Assembly (NCBI GenBank): GCA_019009955.1
Contig: CM032228.1
Coordinates: 74,757,501 to 74,821,500 of the forward strand
Direction of reading: 5' to 3'
Origin: Riptortus pedestris
Taxonomy: Eukaryota; Arthropoda; Insecta; Hemiptera; Alydidae
DNA: 64,000 nucleotides
The position numbers and the translations under genes were made by a program. Positions within the stretch are counted from its first letter, which is position 1. The number at the start of each line of letters is the position of its first letter. The notes beneath the pieces were generated by a model. That model searched no databases and was not told the DNA's origin. It saw only the letters and a program-made list of their open reading frames with translations. This document shows, in pieces, positions 34,673 to 45,777 of this stretch.

Positions 34673-35700
34673 TAGACACTATTCACTAAACTGGACTGAG
34701 AATAGCAACAGTCTCCTGGATTGAAATATAGAAGGCGAATATCAATATCAAATTAATTTTAAAATTAAAACCTCTTGATAAACCTTTCAACATATTTTTA
34801 AACAATGCACCAACAAATTTATAAAGATAAATTGTAAAAACATGCCACTTATTATATGAAATTTAAGGAAATTCCTCAGACTCTAACATTTTACAGACTC
34901 CTGTGTACAACAATACTTTTCTATCGCTCCTTCCTTGGAAATTAAATAACTTATATATTGATTTAACCTTAATAAAATTTCACAAAAATGACCCCCCATT
35001 CTTCATACTTTTATATGACTGCATTTAACTCCATTACCGCAAATAACCCAAACGCACTTTACACATTCATGGACGGATCTACGACTGACTTTGAAACAGC
35101 ACTCATTGACGATTAATTTTATTTTCGGTCTCTTTACGTTCTTTACTCTACATAAAAAAACATATATTCTACTCATTCCACTGCAACAAACAGTTTTAAG
35201 CACATTCATAATTGCATAACATTGGAGTCGCTAACTAGGACACCAGTATATTCACCGAAGCACTGAAGTTAACATCAACACGAAACTGACTACAAATACA
35301 CCAATACTGACGTTAAAAAATAACTTCAATAATCCATTAAAAACAACATACTCCAAGAATGGCAACGCAACTGGTTATTAACAGAAAGCCAACTAAGACA
35401 AATTAAAACTTCAGTCAAGCCATGGGGTGTTCAACATCAATCAAATATATAAAGAGACTTAGAAGTCATTCTATCCTAATCCACGGTTATCCATTTGAAA
35501 AGAAAACCCAAACGCAATATGTGTAATGCATCAATTACTATTGTTTTATTAAACACGTTCTAACAGACTGCAAAAGACGGATCATTTATAAATCCCTCAT
35601 GACTTTCACGACTTACTTGCTGAATGAAGGTAGCCCACTCATTCCCTTAATACACAAACATTTAAAATATATCAACGTACGCTCATACTGAGAATGCAAA
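34673..35700 (+). pseudogene. LINE-B continuation: RT thumb, RNase-H-like region, C-terminus
   Basis: Directly after family H the frame resumes as DTIH*TGLRIAT, then KLKPLDKPFNIFLNNAP, a standard LINE thumb motif (LDTIHHTGLR..TG). At 35030-35100 it has SITANNPNALYTFMDGSTT, like the start of a LINE RNase H domain (TDGS). At 35350-35450 it has LQEWQRNWL and IKTSVKPWG. At 35560-35640 HVLTDCKRR resembles the final zinc-knuckle region. Many stops and shifts are present. Together with 33020-33427 this is a single old LINE copy. Confidence 0.65.
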
Positions 35701-35704
35701 ACGA

Positions 35705-36960
35705 TAAAAACGAGATATGGCTTTTGAGTAATGGATGTAAATAAGCTGAGTTTCATTTTCATATTCTAAAACTTTATTTTTATTCTTAGAAGTAAAATAG
35801 TTCAGAATATCACATATAATTTTTTATCATAAAGATGAAGAAAAATAACATACTATGTGTGCAAATGAAGGGCTTTATATTTTAATAATGAGCTCAACAT
35901 GGAGAACCTTACATGGAATAAAAGAATGTGACATTTTCTAGTTAATAAAAACTAAATGTATTCTAACATTTATGAGCTCTGAGATAGGAACGACGAACGC
36001 TCAGTGCTCACAGAGAATTCTTTCTAGGATCATCCACATATAAGAGTCAAGGAAGTATAACATCATTTAATTTAAAATGTTTTAAATAAAACCACATTGA
36101 AGGAGACATTTTTTGATATTAAAAGAAAGCTGAATAACAAATGTATAAAATTATGATGTTTAAGGACATACATCTCATTTAGAACTATTGGACTGCTTCA
36201 AAACCACTCTACGTAACAAATCACCGTACGTGTATCTTAACAGATATTTATTATATGGCATGTTACCGCCATTGACGAGTTTAAATAGAAATATCCCGAG
36301 GATGTTTTATTGATACATTTCCATAAACCAGGAATAATGTCTTTGGCGCCCGTGAATTGGATGTCTAGAATTTTTTAATAAATAAGAATAACGTTTTACT
36401 TTTATGGACGTAATTCTAAACACAATATAATAATATGTTCTTTTCGTTTTCTAGATATAACAAATATTTACGAAGTAATTGAGGAAAATGATTTTTGACA
36501 TCGATGTAAATACCCATTGCTAGTAGACAATTTGAATTATCATACAACCTCTGTTGTACCTAAGGGATAGTTAGTTGACAAACGAGTGTAAAAAGTCAAT
36601 AGAAATCGTCTAATCTGTTTTTGAATGATTGAGGAACAAAAGGGGTGGGCTGACAGACAAACAGACAAGATTTTCAATTTGAATGTATTTGTTCTTACAG
36701 CGTTCTGAAACGTGAAAAAAATGTGGGTGTGTGTGCTGCTACAAATCAATGGCTTCATTCAGTTCTAGATGGATTATTTGATTAGGTAATTGACTTTGAA
36801 GTCCAAATTCGTTTATAAAATTAATTTAGGAAGCATGAAATGAATATTTTCCTTAGTAAATAAAATTTAATTTACTCTGTAGAATCAATGTTTATTATTT
36901 TTTCAGAATTTATAACACACATTAAACATTTATATGCCAAAATGAAGTTGGGGTTGTTGT
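35705..36960. other. Unassigned AT-rich sequence
   Basis: No recognised element. May include the 3' UTR of LINE-B. Confidence 0.45.
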
Positions 36961-36964
36961 TTTT

Positions 36965-37140
36965 GTCCATTAAGGTCCACTTTGAGCTAATGTAGCTTAT
37001 CGAGAAGGCTTCTACAGATTACCATCCTTTTTGAGCGATGTACGTCATTTATTGAGTTCCTCAGTAACTAAATTCTTATTGTCCAGATGGGAATCCCGTT
37101 CCCCCGGAGGTCTGATTACATCGTCTGGAAGTTAACCCCA
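36965..37140 (-). mobile_element. tRNA-derived SINE-1 copy
   Basis: On the minus strand ACGGGATTCCCATCTGGAC, AATAAGAATTTAGTTACTGA and AAAAAGGATGGTAATCTGTA follow the order of the copies at 18.4 and 56.2 kb. The box A part is degraded. Confidence 0.5.
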
Positions 37141-37149
37141 CAATGTTGT

Positions 37150-37700
37150 CTCACCAGGGGCCATGCCGAGAGATAGAATCATGGGTGGGGGATCTGATCT
37201 GGGAATAGAGGCAGTACCTTGCCCAAGTAGATCCCACGCAGTACACAGAGGAGTTGGACGTGGCAGCTGAACCATCGTCGGAACGTCCAGGCCTATGCGA
37301 TTAGTGAGATGATCAGAGATTTTACGTGGTATCGGAATGGTACCACGGGGTTGACGGAGGAAGTCTTCGCCAACAATCGCTTAAATCAGAAACTGATGTG
37401 TGGTGTCTGGCCTATTACAGACGTGGTTGACGTCGTTTACACCCTCAATCAGAGGTGTCGGAAATGGTTAAAGGAGCGGCTTCTTAACCCTTCGGTCACA
37501 GATGGCAATTATCTTCTCATTTTAATGAGGGTGATTATCTGAAATTCTTAGGGTCAGCTAGACTAGTAGGACTCTTCCATCCCATCATTAATCCTAGAGG
37601 TTACGAGAGGGAGAGGGGTTGAGGCCTGACGGCTAAGTACCCTTTCATCCCATTTTCAATCTCATGTGGACAATGCTCACATGAGAAACGAATCAGCGAA
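37150..37700 (+). other. GC-richer region with a 77-codon frame
   Basis: 37309-37542 encodes MIRDFTWYRNGTTGLTEEVF... with normal-looking composition. The surrounding 500 bp has higher GC than the window, suggesting the remains of an element or gene. No domain is recognised. Confidence 0.3.
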
Positions 37701-37704
37701 TACA

Positions 37705-38030
37705 GGTTGTTGATATTTATTAAACCCAATCCATTAACCCTAATTAATGACTTAATATTCTAGTTAAGCATTGTAATTACATGAAAATCAAAAGTATGCA
37801 AGCTCTGCATAATTTAATGACTTGGAGAAGGAATATGTCTTTTCCTCCCCTTCGGTTGTACGTATTTCCCTTCCTATTAACTGCATATAAACGATACTTG
37901 AAATTTAAGAACGATATTGAAAAATGTATAATAAAATTACAGTATCAGCTTCACTTTTTTACTGTTCATAAAAAGGAAAGGTTATAATTTTATTTTATAA
38001 TTTTCAGACTTTAGAAAATTCCCAAATCTA
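37705..38030. other. Unassigned sequence
   Basis: Nothing recognised. Confidence 0.5.
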
Positions 38031-38035
38031 CTCTC

Positions 38036-38572
38036 GTGACATTAATAATAAGTAGTTATGTCATGAATCACTTTATTCGAAGCTTAAATACCAGATATTG
38101 TTTTCATTGAAATTTTACCGTATGATATCCATACATTTACATTGCGTGATGACGCCCTCAATTGAGATTTTACATTATTTACAAACTCCAAAACGTTTGT
38201 TCGATCTATACCATAGTCGTTTTTTCACCGTTTCATGAAAAATTTAAGTTTATAATCAATAATGGCTGAACTTGGACTAAGAATAAGCCGGATTTACAAC
38301 CAATCTTGATAAACTAATGATGTTCTGCAGTTGTTATTTTATACATTTTTCCGTAACTCAATTGTTTAGCACCTTAACAAAAAGGTCACCTCTTAAAGAT
38401 GGAGTTATTCACCTTTTGTAATTACTGTCAGCCGCCAGTAAACCTCCAATTCGGCTCCTCGGAATTTTACTTAGAAATGGAAAATATATGTTGAGAAGGG
38501 ATCAATAGTGTGTCGTGGAAGGACGTGGGAAATCTGCTTTGTTAACGCAGACTTTGCGTGACGGATCTTATT
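38036..38572 (-). mobile_element. Family H copy 16, left half
   Basis: Minus orientation: GTCATGAATCACTTTATTCG and CTTAAATACCAGATATTG (between-module segment) at the left. The left end at the right side is GACGTGGGAAATCTGC, then GTTAACGCAG and GCGTGACGGATCTTATTT. The right end is missing, and the middle (38270-38510) matches poorly. Confidence 0.65.
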
Positions 38573-38579
38573 TAGATAT

Positions 38580-39330
38580 TTGCCCTCTTCCAAATCACCA
38601 GATTTTGGATATTAGTAGACTAAAAGTTAACTTTTCCATAAAATGTATTATATACAAGCACACACACAAACTCTTACTCACACACACTCTTCCGTACAAT
38701 CGGATACATAAATTTAATGGGAATTTGCAAATCCCACTGACCCACTGTTATCAGTGAACTGATTAGATTACCGCCCCAGGGAATTACTAATATCACGCTA
38801 CATTATAATATCAGGCTAGGTCAGGACAGCTGACATCTACGCTGGGTAACTAGGATATAGTGTGTTATCAATAACGTTATCACTAATATCTACCAATTTT
38901 ACCTGTAATATGGCCAATATTAAAGTAAATGTTCAAACAAAAATCAAATCATAGGCTCTTTTTCGACAGAGTAGACAGAAAAAATAGTTCCTGCATTTAC
39001 AATTTTTCATGGCGACATTTCAGTGGTGTTTCCTGATTTTATCTAACGTTATAAAGTTTCAAACATTGCTCATATTTGAGCGCCTGCTGAGGAAAACACC
39101 TGGAAAGAATTTTTACTTGTTTCTCTCACAAAAATGTTTCGGAGGGTATTTTTTTTTTTTAAATGTATCTGACTACATGACCACTTACTAAAGACTCATA
39201 GTACGTCATGATCATTCACCTGCAGTTTGAGGCAAATTTTTAATTTAAGTTAACTACATGACTTGCTTGTTAAAATAAATTAAATGGACGATTTCCTTTG
39301 AAATGAATATTTGTTCAGTTTGAATTTTGA
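38580..39330. other. Unassigned sequence
   Basis: Short CA run near 38660. Otherwise nothing recognised. Confidence 0.45.
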
Positions 39331-39339
39331 ATTTCCCGC

Positions 39340-40260
39340 GCTCACGGGGTTCATTGACCCGCCACACACACATGCATATCGCCAAGGCCGTGGCTACAGC
39401 GGAAAAACACATGCAGTTCAAGAAGGCATCGGCCAGCAACAAGGATAGGGTCAGTTGCTCTCAGACGTTGGGGTCGTTCATACGGCCAGAGGGGCCGTAG
39501 CCCCTTTCCCTCCACTACAGATCACCGCTCCATAGATAACCGCTTCACAGATAACCGCTTCATAGACAACCGCAGTTGGAAGTCACCCGTGATAGTCTAT
39601 GTGTACCTCTGATGGAGTCAACAGGTTCCTCCGCACCCGCCTTTCTTCTTCTCTGCGACGTGCCCATCCAGATTTATCACCGCAACAAGACTCCATCATC
39701 TCTAGGAAAGTGCATGATTACCGCAAGTACCTATTTAATAATGCTAGCATTATTTGCGCCAATATCGAATGAGTACTCATATATCATAGGACCGACCGCT
39801 CATTTTGTAGATATAGTTATATGGCCGCCATATCAGTTCATAAAGTTACTTTCTTTTGTTTACTGTTCAAATTTCATTTTATTATAATATATTTCTATTA
39901 CAGATAAGTTAATGCATAACGTAAGGTTCCTTTGTCTTGTTCAACCTCTAGATATAACGAGTAGCATATAGAGATATAATTCATTATTTCAATATACCTA
40001 ATTCTTAAGAGAACTCACATAGTTGTTTTGTTTTCTTTATTTATCTTTTTCCCTCATCTCTCCAGGAGAAATAACAAATGGTTCAGTCTAAATTCTCTCC
40101 CAACTCTTGCCTTTAACACAAGCTTTCCGCCATTACATTTTGGTGCCGACATTTTCTATTATTACCGCTAAAGCTTACCGCACGCCCCTACATTTTGGTG
40201 CCGAAACCCGGGACTAAAAAGCTTCCCCGCCCCGACAATATTCAATATCTCTATTCCAAT
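39340..40260 (+). mobile_element. Possible LTR retroelement remnant with PBS-like motif
   Basis: TGGTGCCGAAACCCGGGA at 40196-40213 looks like a tRNA-complementary primer-binding site and follows ...CCCCTACATTT. A partial duplicate, ACATTTTGGTGCCGA, lies 55 bp upstream (40135-40149). Upstream are a 15-bp tandem repeat (ATAACCGCTTCACAG, 39533-39575) and a short frame, HIAKAVATAEKHMQFKKASA (about 39375-39435). No second LTR, gag or pol was found, so the extent is a guess. Confidence 0.4.
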
Positions 40261-40264
40261 TCAT

Positions 40265-40735
40265 CGGGAACAAAATGACACAAGTAATTTACAGAATAGT
40301 TCTATGAAATTTTTTTTGTGAATCTCTACACATTACAGATATTAAACATTTTTAATTCTCGCCCTCGCCCTCTAAACCACTCTCCTCTTTTGTCAGTTTT
40401 GATCAATAGAAAGTTGCACAATTGACGGTACAAAAGTTCTAAAAATTAAATTTTCATCATTCTTAGAATAGTCATTTGGAATTATGAAACACATAGAAAA
40501 AATTGGTTCAGGGACGATCAAAACGGATAATTCGTCTTAAATCTCAACATTTCCTAGATTATAATGCAATCTATACTTCCTTCAAGGACTTAGAACTAAT
40601 GCCCACCCTCTAAATGTTATCAGCAAATTTCTATATTAGAGACTAAGTTATAATAATAATGTCATCAGTAAAGGACTAATTTTTATTTTAGGAATACAAT
40701 GATGATATGCAAATAAGTGTCATTATAAATAGTAA
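40265..40735. other. Unassigned, weakly family-H-like
   Basis: 40340-40400 (TTTAATTCTCGCCCTCGCCC) faintly recalls a module C-run. Not assigned. Confidence 0.3.
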
Positions 40736-40741
40736 AAGGTC

Positions 40742-40795
40742 ATCATGAATCAGGGCCGCAGAAACAAAACAGATTTCCCACGTTTTGGAATGGTA
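40742..40795 (+). mobile_element. Family H copy 17, left-end fragment
   Basis: CAGGGCCGCAGAAACAAAAC, then AGATTTCCCACG, matches the left end. The sequence diverges after about 50 bases. Confidence 0.4.
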
Positions 40796-40799
40796 ATAA

Positions 40800-41750
40800 A
40801 ATAACTTATGATGCTTGGAATATTCATAATAAAGCCTTTTTATTGACAGAATAAGATAAAGTATAGAAGCTTCGAAAAATGGGGATGATGATAAAAATTC
40901 ATATTCCTCTGAAGTTGCTAATTTGATAAAAGTTTTCTGAAAATAAAATCCTGTTTCTTGATGAAAGGAGAAATATCCGTGCAATCAGACACTGAGTACA
41001 CATTCGTTTCATCCATGAATATGGATTCCGCCAATCTGCAGATTGTAGCTCTCTCTCCCCCAATTCGAAACGTTTATTTTGTCCGGGAAAGTCTTCAATC
41101 CTCAGACAAAATTAATTCATTTACTCTGTCCGGAGTTCTAACTTTTAAATCAAGGAGATGGGGCAGCACTAGAACCACAGATATCAAGCGACTCGATTGA
41201 TCAGAGAAGAAGCATTCTGTGACCTTTTTTAGTTAACTTCAGAAAGTTGTCTTCCATACATTTCAAGACACGATTCTAGAAAGGTTGTTATAATAATACA
41301 ATATTTATTTATTTTAACAGTAGGGTTAAAGCAGTAATCTACTCTTTGTGAAATCTGTCTCTGTGATCTATTAATTGAATGAATTGCTGAAAGTATATTT
41401 TCATTGGTTTTAAAATTTTACAGAAAGGGTTCAACCGTACTTTTATTGTTACATTCTCTTTTTTTTAAACATAAACAGAGAATCAATTTTGAAATTTATA
41501 TGCAATAGTTACTGAAAAGAAAAACAATTGTGTAAATTTTCTTGCCAACTATTTATCTTTTATTTTTAGTACATAATAAGTGGACTTAAGCCACTTTACC
41601 TTAGTTCTGTAAAATGTCATTTTTAGGTAAGGTACTCCACGCCTCTTCCAAGAGCTAATTCTACTAAAGTATTGGCTATATGTGCTGTCTATAACTCTTT
41701 CAATATTTAGTGAAATTAAATGGTTTTCGAGAGCCTCTAAATAAGTCATA
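40800..41750. other. Unassigned sequence with an 80-codon frame
   Basis: The plus-strand frame 40958-41200 starts MMKGEISVQSDTEYTF. Its composition is plausible but no domain is recognised, and no promoter or splice context is evident. Confidence 0.25.
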
Positions 41751-41751
41751 T

Positions 41752-42236
41752 TAATAATAAGCAGTTATATCATGAACCACTTCATTTCAAGGTTAAATAG
41801 CAAATATTGCTTTCAAGAAAGTTTTATTATACGATATAAAAAATACGTTCTGTTGACCCCCCCCCCTTCTTTTGTTCTTGGATTAGTAAAATTTGACTGA
41901 TTGAGATAAAAATGATTCTGATTCATTACAAATCACAGAACTAGCTTTAGTAAATTTTTTCAATAAAATTAATTTCTTATATTCAGATATATTTCATTAA
42001 TTGTTTTTATTTCCGGTCTATCTATCTATTCAGCACTACGAGGTTGGCTGGCCTGTTTGTTTACAATTCAGCTGCTTTCTGTTGTAGAGATTATTAACTT
42101 GTAATTTGACTGAAGGATTTCTTATTACCGTTTGTATTTATTCACTTAATATTCACGGTAGTGTTACCAGTATGTAGACTTATTTATTGTAAACCTTCTA
42201 GTGAGAAATCTGCTTAGTTTACGTACCTCCTGCGTG
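41752..42236 (-). mobile_element. Family H copy 18, left half, long-left subfamily
   Basis: Minus orientation: ATATCATGAACCACTTCATT at the left, a C-run near 41859, TTTTTATTTCCGGT near 42004, TACCGTTTGTATTTATTCAC near 42126. The left end is GAGAAATCTGCTTAGTTTAC with GCGTGACGGACTTTTT (42230-42245). The inner part matches 63540-63985 and not the other copies, defining a subfamily. Confidence 0.75.
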
Positions 42237-42292
42237 ACGGACTTTTTGAGAATATTTAATCGGACGGGTGAAAGTTCGTCATCGGGTCAGGC

Positions 42293-42360
42293 TATAAAAG
42301 GGTGATCTCACGAAGGGATTAAAACAGTCAGATCTCAGATATTCGAGCGGAGAGACCCTT
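42293..42360 (+). promoter_or_regulatory. TATA/Inr/MTE/DPE-like core promoter
   Basis: TATAAAAG lies at 42293-42300. If the A at 42326 in AACAGTC is +1, CGAGCGGA starts at +19 (MTE-like) and AGACC falls at +28 to +32 (DPE consensus RGWYV). These spacings are those known for arthropod core promoters. No ORF follows, and the sequence to 42500 has the look of a leader or LTR. It may drive a spliced transcript or belong to a retroelement. Confidence 0.45.
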
Positions 42361-42364
42361 GTCA

Positions 42365-42585
42365 CTGACGTTTCATTTATCTCTTCAGCCTTCCTCCTGC
42401 ACTTCGTCAGTCTGCGCATCATCAGCCTGACCTCACACGGCAGAACCTGATCTTAAAGAAACTTCTAAAAATCAGCTAAGTCCTTTCCTTTTAATTTAGA
42501 TTAAGTAGACATAAACGCCACCCTTATATCGCGAAAAGAAGCCTAATTTCTTTGCCAGTGACATGGTTGTAGGATTTTTTATTTT
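42365..42585. other. Leader-like sequence after the promoter motifs
   Basis: GC-balanced to about 42480, with no start codon followed by a long frame. Confidence 0.3.
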
Positions 42586-42587
42586 TT

Positions 42588-42695
42588 ACAGCGTCCACTG
42601 CCTATCACGCAGCCAGATCACAACGAACATACTCCAACTCGTAACCTTTGCCTTCACAGTCCAGCGCTTTAACCACTCAGTCACGCTGAACCCTT
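42588..42695 (-). mobile_element. tRNA-like SINE fragment (SINE-2)
   Basis: On the minus strand CGTGACTGAGTGGTTAAAGC, then CTGGACTGTGAAGG, resembles box A and the anticodon arm of a serine/leucine-type tRNA. Box B is degenerate (GGTTACGAGTTGGAG). Not a functional tRNA. Confidence 0.5.
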
Positions 42696-42699
42696 CTTC

Positions 42700-43450
42700 A
42701 ATTCATACTTAAATGATTCTTATTAAAACATTTCTTTACTTATTAATTATTATTTCTTTAATATTTTTTGTCCTTTCTAATTCCATTAAGTTTTCTCCTA
42801 TTCGCCCAAGATAACCTTCCTGTTCGTTCACTCAATTAAAAAGCATTAAATAACTGGCAGAGTGGTCTATTAAATATGAGATAAATAATTGAAAAAAATA
42901 TGTAAATTAATAAGTGGAGAAAGATAAAAGAAAAGGAAGAAATTAACAATAACAAATTCTCATAGGCTCATTTTCAGAATTTATATAAATACATTTCACT
43001 TAACTTAATCCACTTAACTCAAACTCAAATTGCATTATTTCGTTTAATTATTTTTTTATATTTTATTTTTTTTTTATTTAATCAATTTCTTTCCCCATAG
43101 ACTTGTTTCAACGATAATTTTGTTGACTACAACTTTTATGTCTCAGCATTTTTCATTAAAATGTGCTTTTTCCGAAATAAAGAATTGTGCTTTTTTACGG
43201 CTAAACGATGCGTCAAATCGAAAAATTCGTCTCAGAATTTGATTTTCTACAAGAATCCGACATAGGAAGTAGGGGATTCCATAGGAAATTCCAAAGTTAT
43301 GGTCGCTGGAGAAAATACTGGAGAAGATTACGAGGTTGAATACGGTTTGAAAGGATTTTTCAAGGGTCCCAATTATGGCGCACCAAGTCTTAGCCGTGGA
43401 TGAAAATAACTGAATAGAACTTTTATGTTTTGAGATAAATAAAAATACGT
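42700..43450. other. Unassigned AT-rich sequence
   Basis: The minus-strand frame 43143-43457 (104 aa) has no recognisable domain. Confidence 0.35.
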
Positions 43451-43452
43451 GA

Positions 43453-43510
43453 TGCACGTGGGAAATCTACTTAGTTAACACACCTCTTGCTAGACGGGCA
43501 TTTTTGCATT
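43453..43510 (-). mobile_element. Family H copy 19, left end only
   Basis: CACGTGGGAAATCTACTTAG, then TTAACACACCTCTTGC and GACGGGCATTTTT. Confidence 0.65.
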
Positions 43511-43514
43511 TAGG

Positions 43515-44790
43515 GTGTTTCACAACAAAATGCGGTTGTTCTATATAATCAGCAAATTTCAAGTATGCTCTAATCTTCTAGAATGATAAAATATCTTGTT
43601 TTGTTTTTTTAACAGAAATCTGAAATAGTACGTGTTACATTCTTAATAGCGAGCTCATATCAAAACTTTTAATTTGGAATCTTACTAGGAAATTTGTGAA
43701 ATAAGTAGTTTTTCAGTGGAACTAAAAATATTCTATATTAAAAAAATAAATAAACAACATTATATTATTAATATTCTTATATATCTATTTGTTTACGGCA
43801 CTTATGCTAAAGAGAAAAAAAATGACGTCACAAGTTCTTGCCCAGCTGGCCATCCACGCCGTTACCTTGCCTTGCTGACTACCTCCTTGGCCGCCTGAGA
43901 GTCTAGAAGAAAATAGCGACACGTGCATAAGGCCCAAATACAGTGCTCTTTACGTAAACGGGAAAATACTCGCCATGGAGTAGAAAATGCACAAAGTACC
44001 TGGGTGTGGCAGGAGATGACAGCGGGGTAAGGCAAGACATGAGGCACCTCATCTTTTATAACACTATGTTCAGAAGATAAAGAAGATACGAACATCAAGT
44101 TCAGCCATCATCGGCCATGATGCCCAATGCCCTTTTACAAAATGCAGCTCGTCCTTTATACATTAATATTCACCGTGACCCTTCAGGCAATTTACTTGTA
44201 ATCAATAAAATATACACTTTTATAATTTGATTTAGATTATTCACAATGGCCCTTCAGGCAATTTAGTTGTAATCATAAAATGAATCATGCCATACATTAG
44301 TTAAATTTCAGTCTTTTCTTTATACAGTCCACAATGGCACAGTTATTAATTCGTTGGCATATTTCCCTTAAAGAGAAGCCTCGAATTGTTCACTATTAAC
44401 GTTATAAAGAAATAAATTTATTAAAACAATTCGAATTATATTAATATTACTAACCCAATAAGACAATCATTAACACCGATTATTATAATTGGACAATTTA
44501 AATTACTAAATAAGTTAATTGATGAAGAAATAAAGCGTAGTTTAAAATTAAACTTTTTATATAAGAAAAAGGTAAAGAAAAAACGATTATAACATGAAAG
44601 AATTCAAATGAATGGAAATTGGCAGAAAGGTAAGGTAATTGGCATTGATGAAATTTAAATTGGCTACTCCTCCCACTCTAAAGGAATTAAGGTCTCTTAA
44701 CTCTTTCACTGTCATCTGGACTAAAAGGAAGGAGCGGCCAAGGTTGGTACGACTGCTCCTACAAGAGGGAGGGGTGAATTGTTGAATATG
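43515..44790. other. Unassigned sequence
   Basis: 43830-44100 is GC-richer with short frames on both strands but no domain. 44170-44300 has a duplicated GACCCTTCAGGCAATTTA-like segment. Confidence 0.35.
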
Positions 44791-44796
44791 CAACAA

Positions 44797-45020
44797 AAAA
44801 AGTCAGTCACGCAGGGGTTGCGAAAACTCAGCAGATATCTCACATTCTGGTATAACACACTTGTGATCACCTCTCACCATAAATTCTCTATTTCTTTGTA
44901 AAAAAAACAATCAGTTGAAGAGGGGGTGGGTTACTGAAAACAAGGAATTACGAATATCTCGCTTAATACAATTAAGTTAATGAAAACAATGCATACAACA
45001 ACAATTGTAGAGCATCAATA
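44797..45020 (+). mobile_element. Family H copy 20, left part
   Basis: Left end AAAAAAGTCAGTCACGCAGG, CTCAGCAGATAT, then TGATCACCTCTCACCATAAA and the first-module start. It is cut at about 45020, where LINE-C sequence begins. Confidence 0.8.
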
Positions 45021-45021
45021 G

Positions 45022-45620
45022 AATGGGACACAACTTCACAAAGATTCAAGTAGAACAATACTGAAAACCTAACAAAAAATACAAACTGGACCTACACAAC
45101 ATAAAGCACTCTATATTTACACCGCCAGTAAAGTAATTATACCAAAACTAAAAAAACGACAGGATTCTACATGACACAACAAGTAACAGGACATGGTTCT
45201 CTAAATTCTTACTACCACCGATTCAGCATAAAAGACAACAATACTTGCCCTTGTGATTATACAAATCCAAAAACATGCCAACACTTAATATACAATACAA
45301 TTGCAGACTATAGACTAACGGACGACAAACACTAAAATAGGACATGATATACAAAAAGGGAAATTTCTTGTTGAAGAAGATAAGCAATTTTCAAAATATA
45401 ATAATGTTCTTAATATATTTTCAGAACTTTCATTTGACACAATTTGTAGGCTAAATACTTATTACAGCTGATAAAAACAACTACAGTTAAATGATTGCGA
45501 ATTATCAATAATTATTGTATTAAGGCTCGAAATGTTCTCTTTTTATGTTTTTATTTGACAAATTATTCTTAATTTGTTCGTAGTAGTTAGTATAACTATG
45601 TATGTGTGTGTGTGTGAGTA

Positions 45621-45664
<44 letters not shown>

Positions 45665-45775
45665 TTTTGAAATATACTTCAAATGCAAGTAATATCAATG
45701 GGACATGCAGATAAATAAACGGCCTTCTTATATGGGTACTATACGAAGGAAACAATTAAAAATAACGAATATAAG
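45022..45775 (+). mobile_element. LINE-C 3' end, C-terminal ORF and 3' UTR
   Basis: The frame at 45160-45335 encodes FYMTQQVTGHGSLNSYYHRF, then DNNTCPCDYTNPKTCQHLIY and DYRLTDDKH*. This is the C-terminal QVLTGHG..Y..R....C..C....H motif of R1-like ORF2 proteins. The upstream part is frameshifted. The 3' UTR runs through a (TA)n tract (45625-45661) to GATAAATAAACGGCCTTCTT and an A-rich tail near 45770, the same tail as at 13.75 and 50.2 kb. Confidence 0.65.
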
Positions 45776-45777
45776 TT

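Noticed and set aside
42588..42695. Functional tRNA gene on the minus strand
   Set aside because: Box B is degenerate and no acceptor stem pairing is evident.
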